Shown: positions 36,726-46,527, counted from the first letter of the stretch. The stretch: DNA of 64,000 nucleotides from Stappia taiwanensis (GCF_014635285.1 NZ_BMCR01000010.1:100098-164097), one strand, 5' to 3'. Notes: a model not told the origin generated them from the letters alone. A program made the numbers and translations.

Positions 36726-38330
36726 TTACTCGGCGATATCCACGCCGTCAAACCAATGGCCGCCAAGCGGGTCCATCACATAGCCCGAAACCTTGCTCGA
36801 CATCGGCATGAACACCACCGAATGGGCGATGGTCGCCCACGGCGCCTGCTCCTTGAAGACCACCTGGGCCTCTTCGTAGAGCTTGGTGCGCTCGGCCTTG
36901 TCGGAGGTCACCTTGGCCTTCTGGATCAGGTCCTCGAACGGCTGGTGGCACCACTGGGCGCGGTTCGAGCCGCCGACACCGTCGCAGCCAAGCAGCACGG
37001 CGAGGAAGTTGTCCGGATCGCCATTGTCACCGGTCCAGCCGAGCAGTACCGCGCCATCGCGATCGGTTTCCTTCGAGCGCTTCAGGTATTCGCCCCATTC
37101 GTAGGAGACGATTTCCACGTCGACGCCGATCTTGGCGAAGTCGGCCTGGATCACCTCGGCCATGCGCCGTGCGTTCGGGTTGTACGGGCGCTGCACCGGC
37201 ATCGCCCAGATCTTCATCTTCAGATCCTTGACGCCGGCTTCCTCGAGCATCGCCTTGGCCGCTTCCAGATCGAAAGCGTCATCCTCGACCGCATCGTTGT
37301 AGGACCACATGGTCGGCGGGATCGGGTTCTTGGCCGCTTGGCCGGCGCCCTGGAACACCGCATCCAGAATGGCCTGCTTGTTGATCGCCTTGTTCAGCGC
37401 CTTGCGGACCTTCGGATTGTCGAACGGTGCCATCTTGGTGTTGTAGGCCATGTAGCCGACGTTGAGGCCTTCCTGCTCCATCAGGGTCAGGTTGGCATCC
37501 GCCTTGATGTCGGCGATGTCGGCCGGTGCCGGGAACGGCGCCACGTGGCACTCGCCGGCCTTCAGCTTCTGCAGCCGCACCGAAGCGTCGGTGGTGATGG
37601 CGAAGATCAGGTTGTCGATCGGCTGCTTGCCGGCCCAGTGATCGGCGAAGGCCTGGTAGCGGATCACCGCATCCTTCTGGTAGCCGACGAACTGGAACGG
37701 ACCGGTGCCGATCGGCTCCTGGTTCATCAGCTCCATCTTGCCGTCAGCGGCGAGCTTGTCGGCATATTCCTTCGACTGGATCGACGCGAAGTCCATCGCC
37801 AGGTTGGCGATCATCGGCGCTTCCGGACGGGTCAGCACGAATTTCACGGTGTAATCGTCGACCTTGACGATCTCCTTCACGAGATCGGGCATCGACATGC
37901 CGTTGAAATACTCCCAGGACGCACCGGCGGTGTAGCTGTGCCACGGGTGGTTCTTGTCGAGCTGACGCGCGAAGGAGAAGATCACGTCATCGGCGTTGAA
38001 ATCGCGGGTCGGGGTGAACGACGCGGAGGAGTGGAACTTCACGCCCTTGCGCAGGTTGAAGGTATACTCCAGCCCGTCGTCGGACACGGTCCAGCTCTCC
38101 GCGAGGCCCGGACGGACCTCCGTGGAGCCGCGCACGAACTCGACCAGGCGGTTGAACACCGGCTTGGACGAGGCGTCGAAGGTGGTTCCGGCGGTGTAAA
38201 GGGCGCTGTCGAAGCCTTCGGGCGAGCCTTCCGAGCAATAGACCAGCGTCTTCGCCGAAGCGGCGGACACCAGCAGCGCGGACAGGCTGGCGCCCAGAAG
38301 CGCAGCTTTCATGGTACGGCGGATGATCAT
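36726..38330 (-). CDS. dppA: Peptide ABC transporter substrate-binding protein (DppA-type, SBP_bac_5)
   Basis: This 534-aa periplasmic protein has a signal peptide (AALLGASLSALLVSAASA) and then KTLVYCSEGSPEGFDSALYT, the typical start of a DppA-like SBP_bac_5 domain. YSWEWGEYLKR-like and GWTGDNGDPDNFL segments are hallmarks of dipeptide-binding members. ATG 38330 has GGGAG 9 nt upstream; the longer in-frame start at 38393 adds a non-signal basic stretch. It is the first gene of dppABCDF. Dipeptides are the likely ligand, though related proteins also bind heme or delta-aminolevulinate. Confidence 0.92.
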   Translation of the reverse strand: MIIRRTMKAALLGASLSALLVSAASAKTLVYCSEGSPEGFDSALYTAGTTFDASSKPVFNRLVEFVRGSTEVRPGLAESWTVSDDGLEYTFNLRKGVKFHSSASFTPTRDFNADDVIFSFARQLDKNHPWHSYTAGASWEYFNGMSMPDLVKEIVKVDDYTVKFVLTRPEAPMIANLAMDFASIQSKEYADKLAADGKMELMNQEPIGTGPFQFVGYQKDAVIRYQAFADHWAGKQPIDNLIFAITTDASVRLQKLKAGECHVAPFPAPADIADIKADANLTLMEQEGLNVGYMAYNTKMAPFDNPKVRKALNKAINKQAILDAVFQGAGQAAKNPIPPTMWSYNDAVEDDAFDLEAAKAMLEEAGVKDLKMKIWAMPVQRPYNPNARRMAEVIQADFAKIGVDVEIVSYEWGEYLKRSKETDRDGAVLLGWTGDNGDPDNFLAVLLGCDGVGGSNRAQWCHQPFEDLIQKAKVTSDKAERTKLYEEAQVVFKEQAPWATIAHSVVFMPMSSKVSGYVMDPLGGHWFDGVDIAE

Positions 38331-38691
38331 TGAAAACGTCTCCCATAAATGTCTTCGGCCCGCCGGAATTTTCTTGTTTGCCCCCTTCCGCAACGGAGGG
38401 ATGCCACCGGTCCGGCAGACCCTGCCGGCACTCTAGAGCCGCGACAGCCCCCGTACAACCGTGGCGATCTTCTCAATTTCGGAATTTAAGGAAAGATTTT
38501 TGCCGCCAGCTCCGGGCGGACGACGCGATCGGCCGCCTTGAACCCGTCAACGCATGGAACATTCTTCCCCTCTCCAACCCCGTGACCGACGTCCGGCGCC
38601 GTCACAACGAACACCGGAGAAAGGCGCCGGGCACGCGACGTCCTGCCCGTACGTGACGGGCAGGACGCGCGCGGCATCGGCGGGGATTGCG
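38331..38691. other. Gap between mscS-like gene and dppA, with terminator hairpin
   Basis: This 361-bp stretch carries no convincing gene. At 38639-38667, CGTCCTGCCCGT and ACGGGCAGGACG form exact 12-bp arms around a 5-nt loop, placed to end the MscS gene. The half next to dppA (38331-38500) is AT-richer and must contain the dpp promoter, but I see no clear -35/-10 pair. Confidence 0.6.
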
Positions 38692-41067
38692 CTAGAGCTC
38701 GTCCTCGCCCTCGGGCATGTCACCGGGCCTGGCCTTGGGCACCGAGGGGCGCTTGCGCGGCTGCGGCGACCTGTCGCCACCGCCAGTCTGGGGCGCGGCC
38801 TCTGCCGGCAGCGCCACGGGCGGCGTTGCCGCATGATAGGTGACCTGCGGGAACGGAATTTCGATTCCCTCTTCGTCGAACACAGCCTTGATCTTCTCGT
38901 TGTAGGCGCGCCCGACCGCCCATTGCGACCCGGGCACGGTCTTGATCCGGGCACGCACGGTGATCGCGCTGTCGCCGAAGGTGGTAACGCCGTGCATCTC
39001 CAGCGGTTCCAGGATCTGCACGCCGATCTCTTCCTTCTTCAGCCGCTCGAACGCCGTTTCCATCGCGCGCTTCACCTGGCCGATGTCGCTGTCATAGGCA
39101 ACGCCGATCGCCGCCACATGATAGGCGTAGCCGCGCATGAAGTTGGCGATCCGGTCGACGGTCGAGAACGGAATCACATGCGCCGTGCCGTCGAGGTCAC
39201 GCAGCCGCACCGAACGGATGGTCAGGTTCTCCACCGTTCCGGTCACTCCGCCAAGGGTCACCACGTCTCCCTCGTTCATGGCGTTCTCGAACTGGATGAA
39301 GGCGCCGTTGATGATGTCCTGCACCAGCTTCTGCGAGCCGAAGGAAATCGCCAGACCGAAGACACCGGCACCGGCGATCAGCGGGCCGATGTTGACCCCC
39401 AGTTCCGACAGGGTCAGCAATGCGACCATCACCACCAGAACAATGGAAAACGCATTGCGGAACAGGCCGAACAGGGTCTTTTCCCGTGAGGTGGGCAGGC
39501 GGCCGCGCGGATTGAGCTTCAGGTCCACCCAGGACATCACCGCCAGCCAGATCAGGAAGCCGACCAGAAGCACGATGCCGGCCGAGGCGGTCCCGCCCAG
39601 GAAATTGCGCCCGTCAGCGCTGCGGAACCAGCCCTGCGCGTCGACCGCGCCCCAGGCATGCAGAATCGCCACGACAACGCCGACAAAGACGCCGAGCCGC
39701 AACAGCGAGAGAATGCGCGGAATGAAGGTGTTGAGCCGCCGCTCCAGCAGCGGCAGGGTGGTATGCGCGCCGCCGGGCAGACGAATGCCGCCGGCAATGG
39801 CGCGGGTCAGCGCCAGTGACACCAGCGTGCCGATCATCACCGAAAGGACCGAAAGCGCCGTCGCCCGCATCATGAAGGCGGTGGCATCGATGGGGCGGGC
39901 CAGCCAGACCGAGAGCAGCAGCAGCACGTAGAAGATCGCCACCAGATGCCAGGTACGGGCCGCCACCTCGATCACGCCGGAGGTGAACATGTTGGTCTGC
40001 GCCTCGGCATAGGCGCTGATCCGCTGCCGCGTCGCCAGCCGGTTGCGCAGGATCGCGAAAATGGCGAGGCCAACGCTGAGCAGCACCAGGATCATGCGCA
40101 AGGAATCGGCGAGAACAAAGGAGATGTAGCGGGACACCAGCGGTGTCGCCACCATCGTGCCATAGCCCAGCACGTTGACGATCACGAACAGCCAGCGGCG
40201 CCAGTACAGCGCCTGCGCGTCGTCGAGCGGCACCAGCCGCAAGGCGGAAAACTTCGGACTGAGCGCGAAGCGAATGCTCACCTTGGCGATCTGCACGAAG
40301 AAGAAGGCATTGAGGAACAGGGATTCGACCAGCTCGACCTGCCCTTGCACCTGACCATAGGAAATCGCCACCGCATAGCCCACGCTGACACACAGGCCGA
40401 CGATCACCAGTTCCAGCCCCGCCCGCAACAGCAGCAGCATGGCGCGGCGCATGATCGTGCCCGCCTCCGCCCCTTCCGCCATCCGCGCGAAGAAACGGTC
40501 GGAGAGCCGGCGCAAGAGGTAAAGGAGACCGACCGTGGCGGCGACCAGCAGGGCAAGCTGGATCAAAAGGTCATCGATCTGACCCCAGTTCGCGCCGCTG
40601 GCATAGGTCAAGGCCCTCGGCAGCGAGGACAGCGAGCGGGTAATCCGGTCAAGATAAATCCCGGCTTCCTTGACCAGCCCCTGGCTGGCCTGAGCGATGC
40701 GCACCGCAAGATGGTCCGGCTGCTTCTCGGCCACGGCCTCATCGGCGCCCGCCGCCTCACCGGCCGGCGTCTCTGCCGCGGTGGCCGCGTCCGGCGCCTC
40801 TTCGGCGGGCGCCGGGGTCGGCGCCTCCGCCCGCGCGGCGCGCCCGTCCTTCAAGTACCGGATCATCGCATCGCGCGCATCCGGGTCTTCCAGAAGCCGG
40901 ATCAGCGCGTCGGCGCCGGACCGCGCCGCCTCATCCGACACTGCGGCCGCGTCCGGCGCGGCGGAGGGGGCAGCGGTCGTCGTCTGCGCAGTGGCCACCG
41001 ACCCCATGGGAAATGCCATCAGTGCAACTGCAATGAGAAAGGCAACAAGCCCGGGCCAGCGCATCAT
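38692..41067 (-). CDS. Large MscS-family mechanosensitive channel
   Basis: This 791-aa membrane protein has a signal-like first helix and an extracytoplasmic alanine/proline-rich region to about residue 130. About ten membrane segments follow. The MscS pore and beta domain come near residues 560-700 (LIAGAGVFGLAISFGSQKLVQDIINGAFIQFEN, with GDVV and TVENL following). MscS channels release solutes on hypo-osmotic shock. The C-terminal 60 residues are proline-rich. ATG 41067 has GGAG 8 nt upstream; a frame that continues upstream is not supported. Confidence 0.9.
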   Translation of the reverse strand: MMRWPGLVAFLIAVALMAFPMGSVATAQTTTAAPSAAPDAAAVSDEAARSGADALIRLLEDPDARDAMIRYLKDGRAARAEAPTPAPAEEAPDAATAAETPAGEAAGADEAVAEKQPDHLAVRIAQASQGLVKEAGIYLDRITRSLSSLPRALTYASGANWGQIDDLLIQLALLVAATVGLLYLLRRLSDRFFARMAEGAEAGTIMRRAMLLLLRAGLELVIVGLCVSVGYAVAISYGQVQGQVELVESLFLNAFFFVQIAKVSIRFALSPKFSALRLVPLDDAQALYWRRWLFVIVNVLGYGTMVATPLVSRYISFVLADSLRMILVLLSVGLAIFAILRNRLATRQRISAYAEAQTNMFTSGVIEVAARTWHLVAIFYVLLLLSVWLARPIDATAFMMRATALSVLSVMIGTLVSLALTRAIAGGIRLPGGAHTTLPLLERRLNTFIPRILSLLRLGVFVGVVVAILHAWGAVDAQGWFRSADGRNFLGGTASAGIVLLVGFLIWLAVMSWVDLKLNPRGRLPTSREKTLFGLFRNAFSIVLVVMVALLTLSELGVNIGPLIAGAGVFGLAISFGSQKLVQDIINGAFIQFENAMNEGDVVTLGGVTGTVENLTIRSVRLRDLDGTAHVIPFSTVDRIANFMRGYAYHVAAIGVAYDSDIGQVKRAMETAFERLKKEEIGVQILEPLEMHGVTTFGDSAITVRARIKTVPGSQWAVGRAYNEKIKAVFDEEGIEIPFPQVTYHAATPPVALPAEAAPQTGGGDRSPQPRKRPSVPKARPGDMPEGEDEL

Positions 41068-41352
41068 CCGTTCGTCTCCAGAAGTTCTCAAGGGTCCAGA
41101 CCCATAGTCCAGTGGACGCCCTCCTTGCGGGCGCGGCGCAAGCGATGCCGCCACTCCAAAGGAGTATCGACCCTTCCTACCTAGCTGATCGGGAAACGCC
41201 GTCAACCGGCCGCATGGCTTCCAGCCTCCCCACCCATCGCATCCCCCAGCGTTACACGCGTATCCCCTGCGAAGTTGCGCAAGGGGCACAAAAAGCCTCA
41301 ACAGATTCGTAACGTGCATCCTATAATTTTAGGTGGAGAGGAAAGGTTTGAA

Positions 41353-42423
41353 ATGCTCAACGACCTGTTGACGCTTGCACGGAACCCGTCCCGCGAGGCG
41401 CGAGGCCATTTGCTTCAGCGCGTCGCGGATGTGTTCCTTGACGGCGTCGGCAAGCACACAGAGGCCGAACTGGTCCTGTTTTGCGAGATCATCCTCAAAC
41501 TGCTGGACGGCAGCAGCCTGGCCCAGCGCGCGCGCCTGTCCCGGCGCATGGCCCCTTGGGGCGAGACCCCGAATCGGGTCGCCTATCGCCTGGCCAGCGA
41601 CGAAATCACCGTCGCCGCGCCCATGCTGGAACAAAGCCCCAGCCTGACGGAAAGCGATCTTCTCAAGCTGACCCGGCGGATGCCCCAGACCCATCTGATC
41701 GCCATCGCCCGCCGGGTGGACATGCCCAGGCGCGTCTCCGACCTTCTGGTGGACAAGGGCACGATCCGGGTCTGGCGGACCATGGCCGGCAACACCCGCA
41801 GCAGCATGTCCGACTGGGCCATGCGCACACTTGCCAAGCGGTCGATTTCCGACACCCAGCTTCGCCGCAACCTGAGTGCCCGGCAGGATCTGACACCGCT
41901 GATCTGCGACTGGCTGATCCCGCATGTGAACACCCCCACCCGCATCCGTCTGGAAGCCATTCGTTCCGGCTCCAACCCGGGCCAGCTGACCACCCCGGAG
42001 CAGATTCGCAAGGAGTTGCGGTCACGCTTCGACATCTCCATCGAGACCTGCGATGTGGAGCGCCTGTGGCAGCTGGTTCGCGACGAGAACTTCAGCCTCG
42101 ACAAGCTGATGCTCGTCCTGCTTGCCGAACGGCGCCACAACGACGCGCTCGACCTGTTCGCCCGCCGGATGAAACGGGCGCTGCATGCCATGCAGGGAAC
42201 GGTGTTCCAGGCCGGGATCGATGAACTGATCTCCCAGGCCCATGCCGCCGGACTGTCGGATCAGGTCTTCCTCGCGCTGGCGCAACTGCGCTGCCAGCAT
42301 CTGCGCATCCCCGAAAGCCAGGCCACCAGATGGCTGGACATGTTCCGCCAGCTCGCCCCTGCGTCCCGGAACAGCGGACCATCCCCCGCCACCTCTTCGC
42401 CAGCATCCCGCTCGCCCAACTGA
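41353..42423 (+). CDS. DUF2336 domain-containing protein
   Basis: This 356-aa soluble, mostly helical protein matches the alphaproteobacterial DUF2336 family of repeated helix pairs. No enzymatic motif is visible, and the last 20 residues are a serine/proline tail. GAGAGGAAAGG lies just before ATG 41353. The 285-bp region shared with the divergent mscS-like gene contains one GANTC site (GATTC near 41303) and an AT-rich stretch near 41320-41335. The family is widespread near flagellar and cell-cycle genes, which fits here, but its function is unknown. Confidence 0.85.
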   Translation: MLNDLLTLARNPSREARGHLLQRVADVFLDGVGKHTEAELVLFCEIILKLLDGSSLAQRARLSRRMAPWGETPNRVAYRLASDEITVAAPMLEQSPSLTESDLLKLTRRMPQTHLIAIARRVDMPRRVSDLLVDKGTIRVWRTMAGNTRSSMSDWAMRTLAKRSISDTQLRRNLSARQDLTPLICDWLIPHVNTPTRIRLEAIRSGSNPGQLTTPEQIRKELRSRFDISIETCDVERLWQLVRDENFSLDKLMLVLLAERRHNDALDLFARRMKRALHAMQGTVFQAGIDELISQAHAAGLSDQVFLALAQLRCQHLRIPESQATRWLDMFRQLAPASRNSGPSPATSSPASRSPN

Positions 42424-42472
42424 CGGCGATCCGGCCAGGAGCGTGAGAGCAAAGAGCGCGAGGGCGCGCCGA

Positions 42473-42913
42473 TCAAGTCAGGGGGCGGGCCAGCCAGGCC
42501 GCCAGCGCGGTTGACAGCGCCGCCGTGCCATAGAACCACAGGCCGGGAAGGGCCATGGCGGTCGCCAGTCCGCTGGACTTGGCGGCAAACACGACCAGCG
42601 CCACCAGCATCACATCCATCATCGACCACTTGCCCAGCGCCGCCATCAGCCCGTGCGGCACCGCCGCCCGTCCGGCAACCACGCCCACATGCAGCGCCAG
42701 GATCTTGAGGGCGGGAAAGCCGATCGAAAACGCCGCCACCAGACCGGCCAGGGCGCGCTCCCCGTCGATCCACAGTCCGGCGACAACCTGAATGAGCGTC
42801 GGCTGGTCCTGAAAAAAATACAGCCGCTCCATCTGCAGGAGCGGCATGGTCAGGCCGAGAACGAAGCAAACCGTGGCGAGGGGCAAAAGCAGGGAGATCA
42901 GCAGACGGCGCAC
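42473..42913 (-). CDS. PqiA-family membrane protein (single domain)
   Basis: This 146-aa protein has four predicted membrane helices and resembles one half of paraquat-inducible protein A. GLTMPLLQMERLYFF near residue 20 and HVGVVAGRA with GKWSMMDVMLVALVVF in the middle are typical. PqiA proteins work with MCE proteins (PqiB) in envelope lipid transport, but no MCE gene is nearby. It is transcribed toward the DUF2336 gene. Confidence 0.82.
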   Translation of the reverse strand: MRRLLISLLLPLATVCFVLGLTMPLLQMERLYFFQDQPTLIQVVAGLWIDGERALAGLVAAFSIGFPALKILALHVGVVAGRAAVPHGLMAALGKWSMMDVMLVALVVFAAKSSGLATAMALPGLWFYGTAALSTALAAWLARPLT

Positions 42914-43066
42914 GGGCGTCTCCGGGATAAAGGTGAGAGGCTTGGGCGAAGAGAAGATACCCCGGCAGGACGGACCTGCGGGCGAGAGGCACCAGCCCGC
43001 GCCCGCGCGCCCTTCGCCCTGCCGCCAACGGGCGGAACGACCGTGCGAAGGGGCCGCGCAACCGCC

Positions 43067-43483
43067 TCAGCGCCCGGACTGGGCCCGGCGCCGTCCGGCG
43101 ATTTCGTCAAGCTCGTCCTGCTCGCGGGCCTCGCGCTCGCCGCGCTCCCGGATCTGGTCCCGCTCTTCCAGCAGCTCGAATTTTTTCAGCTCCTCGAGCG
43201 CCGCGCGCAGCTCCTCGCGGGCATTCTCAAGCTGCTCGTTCAATTCCTCGGCGGAATTCAACAGGTTGTCCCGGCGCTGCGCCGCCGCCTTGGCGAAGGT
43301 CGGATAGGCGAAATGGGTCTCGTCGGTGATTCCCACCCGCTTCTGTTCCGAAGCGATCTGGTCGTCCAGCTCCCGCGCCATGCGCTTGAACTCGTCCACC
43401 ATCGATTCGATCTGGCTCACCTGCCGGCGCCGCTCATCGACCTGAAACTGCTTCAAACGAATTAAACTTTCACGCGACTTCAT
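43067..43483 (-). CDS. fliJ: Flagellar export chaperone FliJ-like protein
   Basis: This 138-aa protein is almost wholly charged coiled coil (residues 1-60 and 80-125), with the FliJ-type start MKSRESLIRLKQFQVDERRR. It lies 29 bp downstream of fliI, as FliJ does in many flagellar loci. FliJ links the FliI ATPase ring to the FlhA export gate. ATG 43483 has GGGAG 9 nt upstream. Sequence identity in this family is low, so the call rests on size, coiled coil and position. Confidence 0.82.
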   Translation of the reverse strand: MKSRESLIRLKQFQVDERRRQVSQIESMVDEFKRMARELDDQIASEQKRVGITDETHFAYPTFAKAAAQRRDNLLNSAEELNEQLENAREELRAALEELKKFELLEERDQIRERGEREAREQDELDEIAGRRRAQSGR

Positions 43484-43512
43484 CACTCAGCACTCCCGTC
43501 TAGGCAGCAATC

Positions 43513-44838
43513 CTACCCAAGAGTCATTTCCAAAAGGTTGGCAAGACGCTGATAGCCTTCCTCAAGCGATGTCGCCTCGCCCTTGCCCTGGGACAGGAAG
43601 GTTTCAAGCCCCTCGTTCCGGCCGATCGCCTCATCGACCAGCGGGTCGGAGCCCCGACGGTAGGCGCCGAGCCGGATCAGTTCCTCCATGTCCGCATGGG
43701 TCGCCATCAATTGTTTGGCCTTGCGCAGCACCGGCAGGGCGTCGTCCGGCACGCAGCGCGGCATGGTGCGCGACACCGATTTCAGCACATTGATCGCCGG
43801 GTAGCGGCCGCGCTCGGCGATCGCCCGCTCCATGACGATATGGCCATCGAGAATGCCGCGCACCGCATCGGCGACCGGCTCGTTGTGATTGTCCCCCTCC
43901 ACCAGCACGGTGAACAGGCCGGTGATGAAGCCGCTGCCGGCCTTGCCGGGCCCCGCCCGCTCCAGCAGCTTGGGCAACTCGGTAAAGACGGTCGGCGTGT
44001 ACCCCTTGGAGGTGGGCGGCTCGCCGACCGACAGGCCGATCTCCCGCTGCGCCATGGCAAAGCGCGTCACCGAATCCATCATGCACATGACATTGCGCCC
44101 GGCATCGCGAAAATGCTCGGCGACGGTCATGGTCATATAGGCGGCCTGACGCCGCATCAGCACACTCTCGTCGGAAGTGGCGACGACGACCACGCTGCGC
44201 GCCAGCCCCTCCGGCCCCAGATCGTCCTCGACGAATTCCTGCACCTCGCGGCCGCGCTCGCCGATCAGGCCGATCACCGCCACATCCGCCGCCATGTTGC
44301 GGGCGATCATCGACATCAGCACCGACTTGCCCACGCCCGAGCCGGCGAAGATGCCCATCCGCTGCCCCTGACAGCAGGTGACGAAGGTGTTGAGCGCCCT
44401 CACGCCCAGGTCGAGCGCCGGGCCGACCCGGCCCCGGTCGCTGGCCGGCGGCGGGGTCGAGCGCAGCCGCCGCGGCACGCCGCCGCTCGGCAGCGGGCCG
44501 CGACCGTCGATCGGCTCGCCCATGGCATTGACCACCCGGCCGAGCCAGGCGTCGCACGGATAGGCCAGGCTGTCGCGCGCGGTCAGCACGGCACGGCAGC
44601 CCATGCGCACCCCCTCCAGCCCGGCGAAGGGCATGCACAGGGCACGGCCCTCGCGGAACCCGACCACCTCGGCATGAACGGGCGGCTCGCCCTCGCCGCA
44701 ATCGACGGCCAGCAGCGCGCCCACGCTCATTTCGTGGATCGGTCCGGCCACCTCCAGCAGCAGCCCCTGCACGGACACGACCCGGCCGAAAACCTCGGCG
44801 GACATCAGTGATTCTATTTCGGCAAACAGCGGTTCCAT
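43513..44838 (-). CDS. fliI: Flagellum-specific ATP synthase FliI
   Basis: This 441-aa F1-beta-like ATPase has the FliI-type P-loop [14 protein letters not shown] near residues 170-185, Walker [21 protein letters not shown] and the [12 protein letters not shown] segment. It powers the flagellar type III export apparatus. ATG 44838 is chosen; GTG 44844 is the alternative. It is divergent from ctrA across a shared 370-bp regulatory region, and fliJ follows. Confidence 0.95.
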   Translation of the reverse strand: MEPLFAEIESLMSAEVFGRVVSVQGLLLEVAGPIHEMSVGALLAVDCGEGEPPVHAEVVGFREGRALCMPFAGLEGVRMGCRAVLTARDSLAYPCDAWLGRVVNAMGEPIDGRGPLPSGGVPRRLRSTPPPASDRGRVGPALDLGVRALNTFVTCCQGQRMGIFAGSGVGKSVLMSMIARNMAADVAVIGLIGERGREVQEFVEDDLGPEGLARSVVVVATSDESVLMRRQAAYMTMTVAEHFRDAGRNVMCMMDSVTRFAMAQREIGLSVGEPPTSKGYTPTVFTELPKLLERAGPGKAGSGFITGLFTVLVEGDNHNEPVADAVRGILDGHIVMERAIAERGRYPAINVLKSVSRTMPRCVPDDALPVLRKAKQLMATHADMEELIRLGAYRRGSDPLVDEAIGRNEGLETFLSQGKGEATSLEEGYQRLANLLEMTLG

Positions 44839-45208
44839 TCGCACACCAGATTGCGAGCTCGGTCGGCCACGGTAACCTATCGTTTACATGTTTGGTTAAT
44901 CTTAATCCCGAGGGTTTTGTGGATGATGAGCCGAGCTTGGGCCCATATCCGGCATCGAAGTGAGTCACGTGAGTCGGTTACACCGACTTGTTAATGTGAA
45001 ATCTGAAGATTCTTCGGACTTAATTTCCGAAGTTTTTTCAGCCAATTGGGCGGAAATCCCAAACTCGCTTCATCGGTGCTTGCAGGTGTGAATCAGAATT
45101 TGTTAACCATTGTCTCACACAGTGAGTCGGGGTTAACCGCAGTCCTTCGCACCGGGAGCATTTCGGCCGGAGCGGCTTGCCCAGGATAGGCAGACATAGG
45201 GGATTGGC
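44839..45208. promoter_or_regulatory. ctrA: ctrA/fliI divergent regulatory region rich in GANTC sites
   Basis: This 370-bp AT-rich region holds five GANTC sites (44962, 44971, 45008, 45090 and 45124). GANTC is the methylation site of CcrM; about 1.4 would be expected by chance in this length. It also has a 17-bp inverted repeat AGTCGGT-TAC-ACCGACT (44972-44988), a GTGAGTCGG repeat (44969 and 45122) and two TTAACC half sites (45103 and 45133). No full CtrA box TTAA-N7-TTAA is present. Methylation-timed expression of ctrA, as in Caulobacter, is a reasonable inference. Confidence 0.65.
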
Positions 45209-45898
45209 ATGCGTGTCCTGTTGATCGAGGATGACAGCGCCACGGCGCAGAGCATCGAACTGATGCTCAAGTCCGAAAACTTTAACGTCTACACGACGGA
45301 TCTTGGCGAGGAAGGCATCGACCTCGGCAAACTCTATGACTATGACATTATCATGCTGGACCTCAACTTGCCGGACATGTCGGGCTATGAGGTCCTGCGC
45401 ACCTTGCGTGTGTCGAAGATCAAGACGCCGATCCTGATCCTCTCCGGCCTTGCCGGCATCGAGGACAAGGTTCGCGGTCTCGGCTTCGGTGCCGACGACT
45501 ACATGACCAAGCCGTTCCACAAGGACGAGCTGGTGGCGCGCATCCATGCGATCGTGCGACGCTCGAAGGGTCATGCCCAGTCGGTCATCACCACCGGGGA
45601 TCTGGTGGTCAATCTGGACACCAAGACGGTCGAGGTCGCGGGCCAGCGCGTGCATCTCACCGGCAAGGAATACCAGATGCTGGAGCTGCTTTCTCTGCGC
45701 AAGGGCACGACCCTGACCAAGGAGATGTTCCTGAACCATCTCTATGGCGGCATGGACGAGCCGGAACTGAAGATCATCGACGTCTTCATCTGCAAGCTGC
45801 GCAAGAAGCTCGCCGCGGCCACCGCCGGGCGCAACTACATCGAGACCGTTTGGGGACGCGGCTACGTGCTGCGCGAGCCGGAAGAAAAGGCGGCCTGA
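45209..45898 (+). CDS. ctrA: Cell-cycle response regulator CtrA
   Basis: This 229-aa OmpR-type regulator has phosphoacceptor D51 in IMLDLNLPD and the receiver residues D8, D9 and K104 region ([11 protein letters not shown]). The winged-helix DNA-binding domain lies over about 125-225 ([31 protein letters not shown]). It matches CtrA along its whole length. CtrA receives phosphate from CckA through ChpT and controls division, flagella and chemotaxis. A chpT gene lies about 7 kb away. It is divergent from fliI, and a terminator hairpin follows. Confidence 0.97.
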   Translation: MRVLLIEDDSATAQSIELMLKSENFNVYTTDLGEEGIDLGKLYDYDIIMLDLNLPDMSGYEVLRTLRVSKIKTPILILSGLAGIEDKVRGLGFGADDYMTKPFHKDELVARIHAIVRRSKGHAQSVITTGDLVVNLDTKTVEVAGQRVHLTGKEYQMLELLSLRKGTTLTKEMFLNHLYGGMDEPELKIIDVFICKLRKKLAAATAGRNYIETVWGRGYVLREPEEKAA

Positions 45899-45948
45899 GC
45901 CGCCCGCGCAGTCCAGCCCCCCGATTTCCTCGGACCCCGACCTCCTCG

Positions 45949-45973
45949 GACCCCGCCCCTGGCGGGGTCTTTG
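45949..45973 (+). terminator. Terminator after ctrA
   Basis: GACCCCGCC and GGCGGGGTC form exact 9-bp arms around CCT, followed by TTTGCGTTTG. It lies 50 bp after the ctrA stop. Confidence 0.75.
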
Positions 45974-46040
45974 CGTTTGTGCCCCCCTGACGTGCACCAC
46001 CTCTGATTGACAGCGGCAGTGGCCCATGGGTATCCCTCAT

Positions 46041-46059
46041 ATATTCGAATATTCGAAAT
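46041..46059 (+). promoter_or_regulatory. Overlapping ATTCGAA repeats before the DsrE-like gene
   Basis: ATATTCGAATATTCGAAAT lies 12 bp before the start of the exported DsrE-like gene, directly ahead of its AGAGGA ribosome site. It contains two ATTCGAA units and an ATTC-N8-GAA(A) arrangement resembling the ATTC-N8-GAAT half-site spacing reported for sulfide-responsive SqrR/BigR-type repressors. The repeat is visible; the regulator is a guess. Confidence 0.4.
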
Positions 46060-46071
46060 CAGAGGATCCCC

Positions 46072-46527
46072 ATGCAGAAATTCGCGATGTTCCTGGTGGC
46101 CGTGCTGGCGATGGCCCTTGCCGCCCTTCAGCCCGCTGCGGCGGAGACCGACAAGACCGCCGGCCTGTTCGTCAACCTGACCACCGATGACACCTGGTCG
46201 GCCGCCAAGGCGATCTCCTTCGCCCATCAGCGGGTTCTGAAGGGCGGCCACAAACCGGTGGCGATCTGGCTCAATGTCCGCGCCGTCTATCTGGCGGACA
46301 AGAAGCGCCCCTCCAATGTCCCCGGTCTCTTGCGCTCGGCGGACACCTCCATTCAGGACATGCTGACCGCATTCATGGCCGACGGTGGCCGCGTGGTGAT
46401 GTGCAGCGCCTGCTCCAAGGCAGCCGGACTGACCAAGGCCGACTATATCGACGGCGTTGAGATGGGGACCTGGCCGGTGGTCGAGAGCCTGCTGTTCGAC
46501 CCGGCGGTCAAGACGCTGGCCTGGTAA
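46072..46527 (+). CDS. Exported DsrE-like protein
   Basis: This 151-aa protein has a signal peptide (LVAVLAMALAALQPAAA, cleavage near residue 24) and a DsrE/DsrF-like fold. TAGLFVNLTTDDTWSAAKAI and a VVMCSACSKAAGL segment with two cysteines in CSAC are visible. DsrE proteins handle sulfur in the cytoplasm; periplasmic members are common but poorly understood. AGAGGA lies 5 nt before ATG 46072. It stands alone between ctrA and the convergent che genes. Confidence 0.78.
   Translation: MQKFAMFLVAVLAMALAALQPAAAETDKTAGLFVNLTTDDTWSAAKAISFAHQRVLKGGHKPVAIWLNVRAVYLADKKRPSNVPGLLRSADTSIQDMLTAFMADGGRVVMCSACSKAAGLTKADYIDGVEMGTWPVVESLLFDPAVKTLAW

Noticed and set aside
44839..45208. Full CtrA box in the ctrA promoter
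   Set aside because: I checked every TTAA on both sides; none has a second TTAA or a close variant at 7-bp spacing. Only half sites are present.
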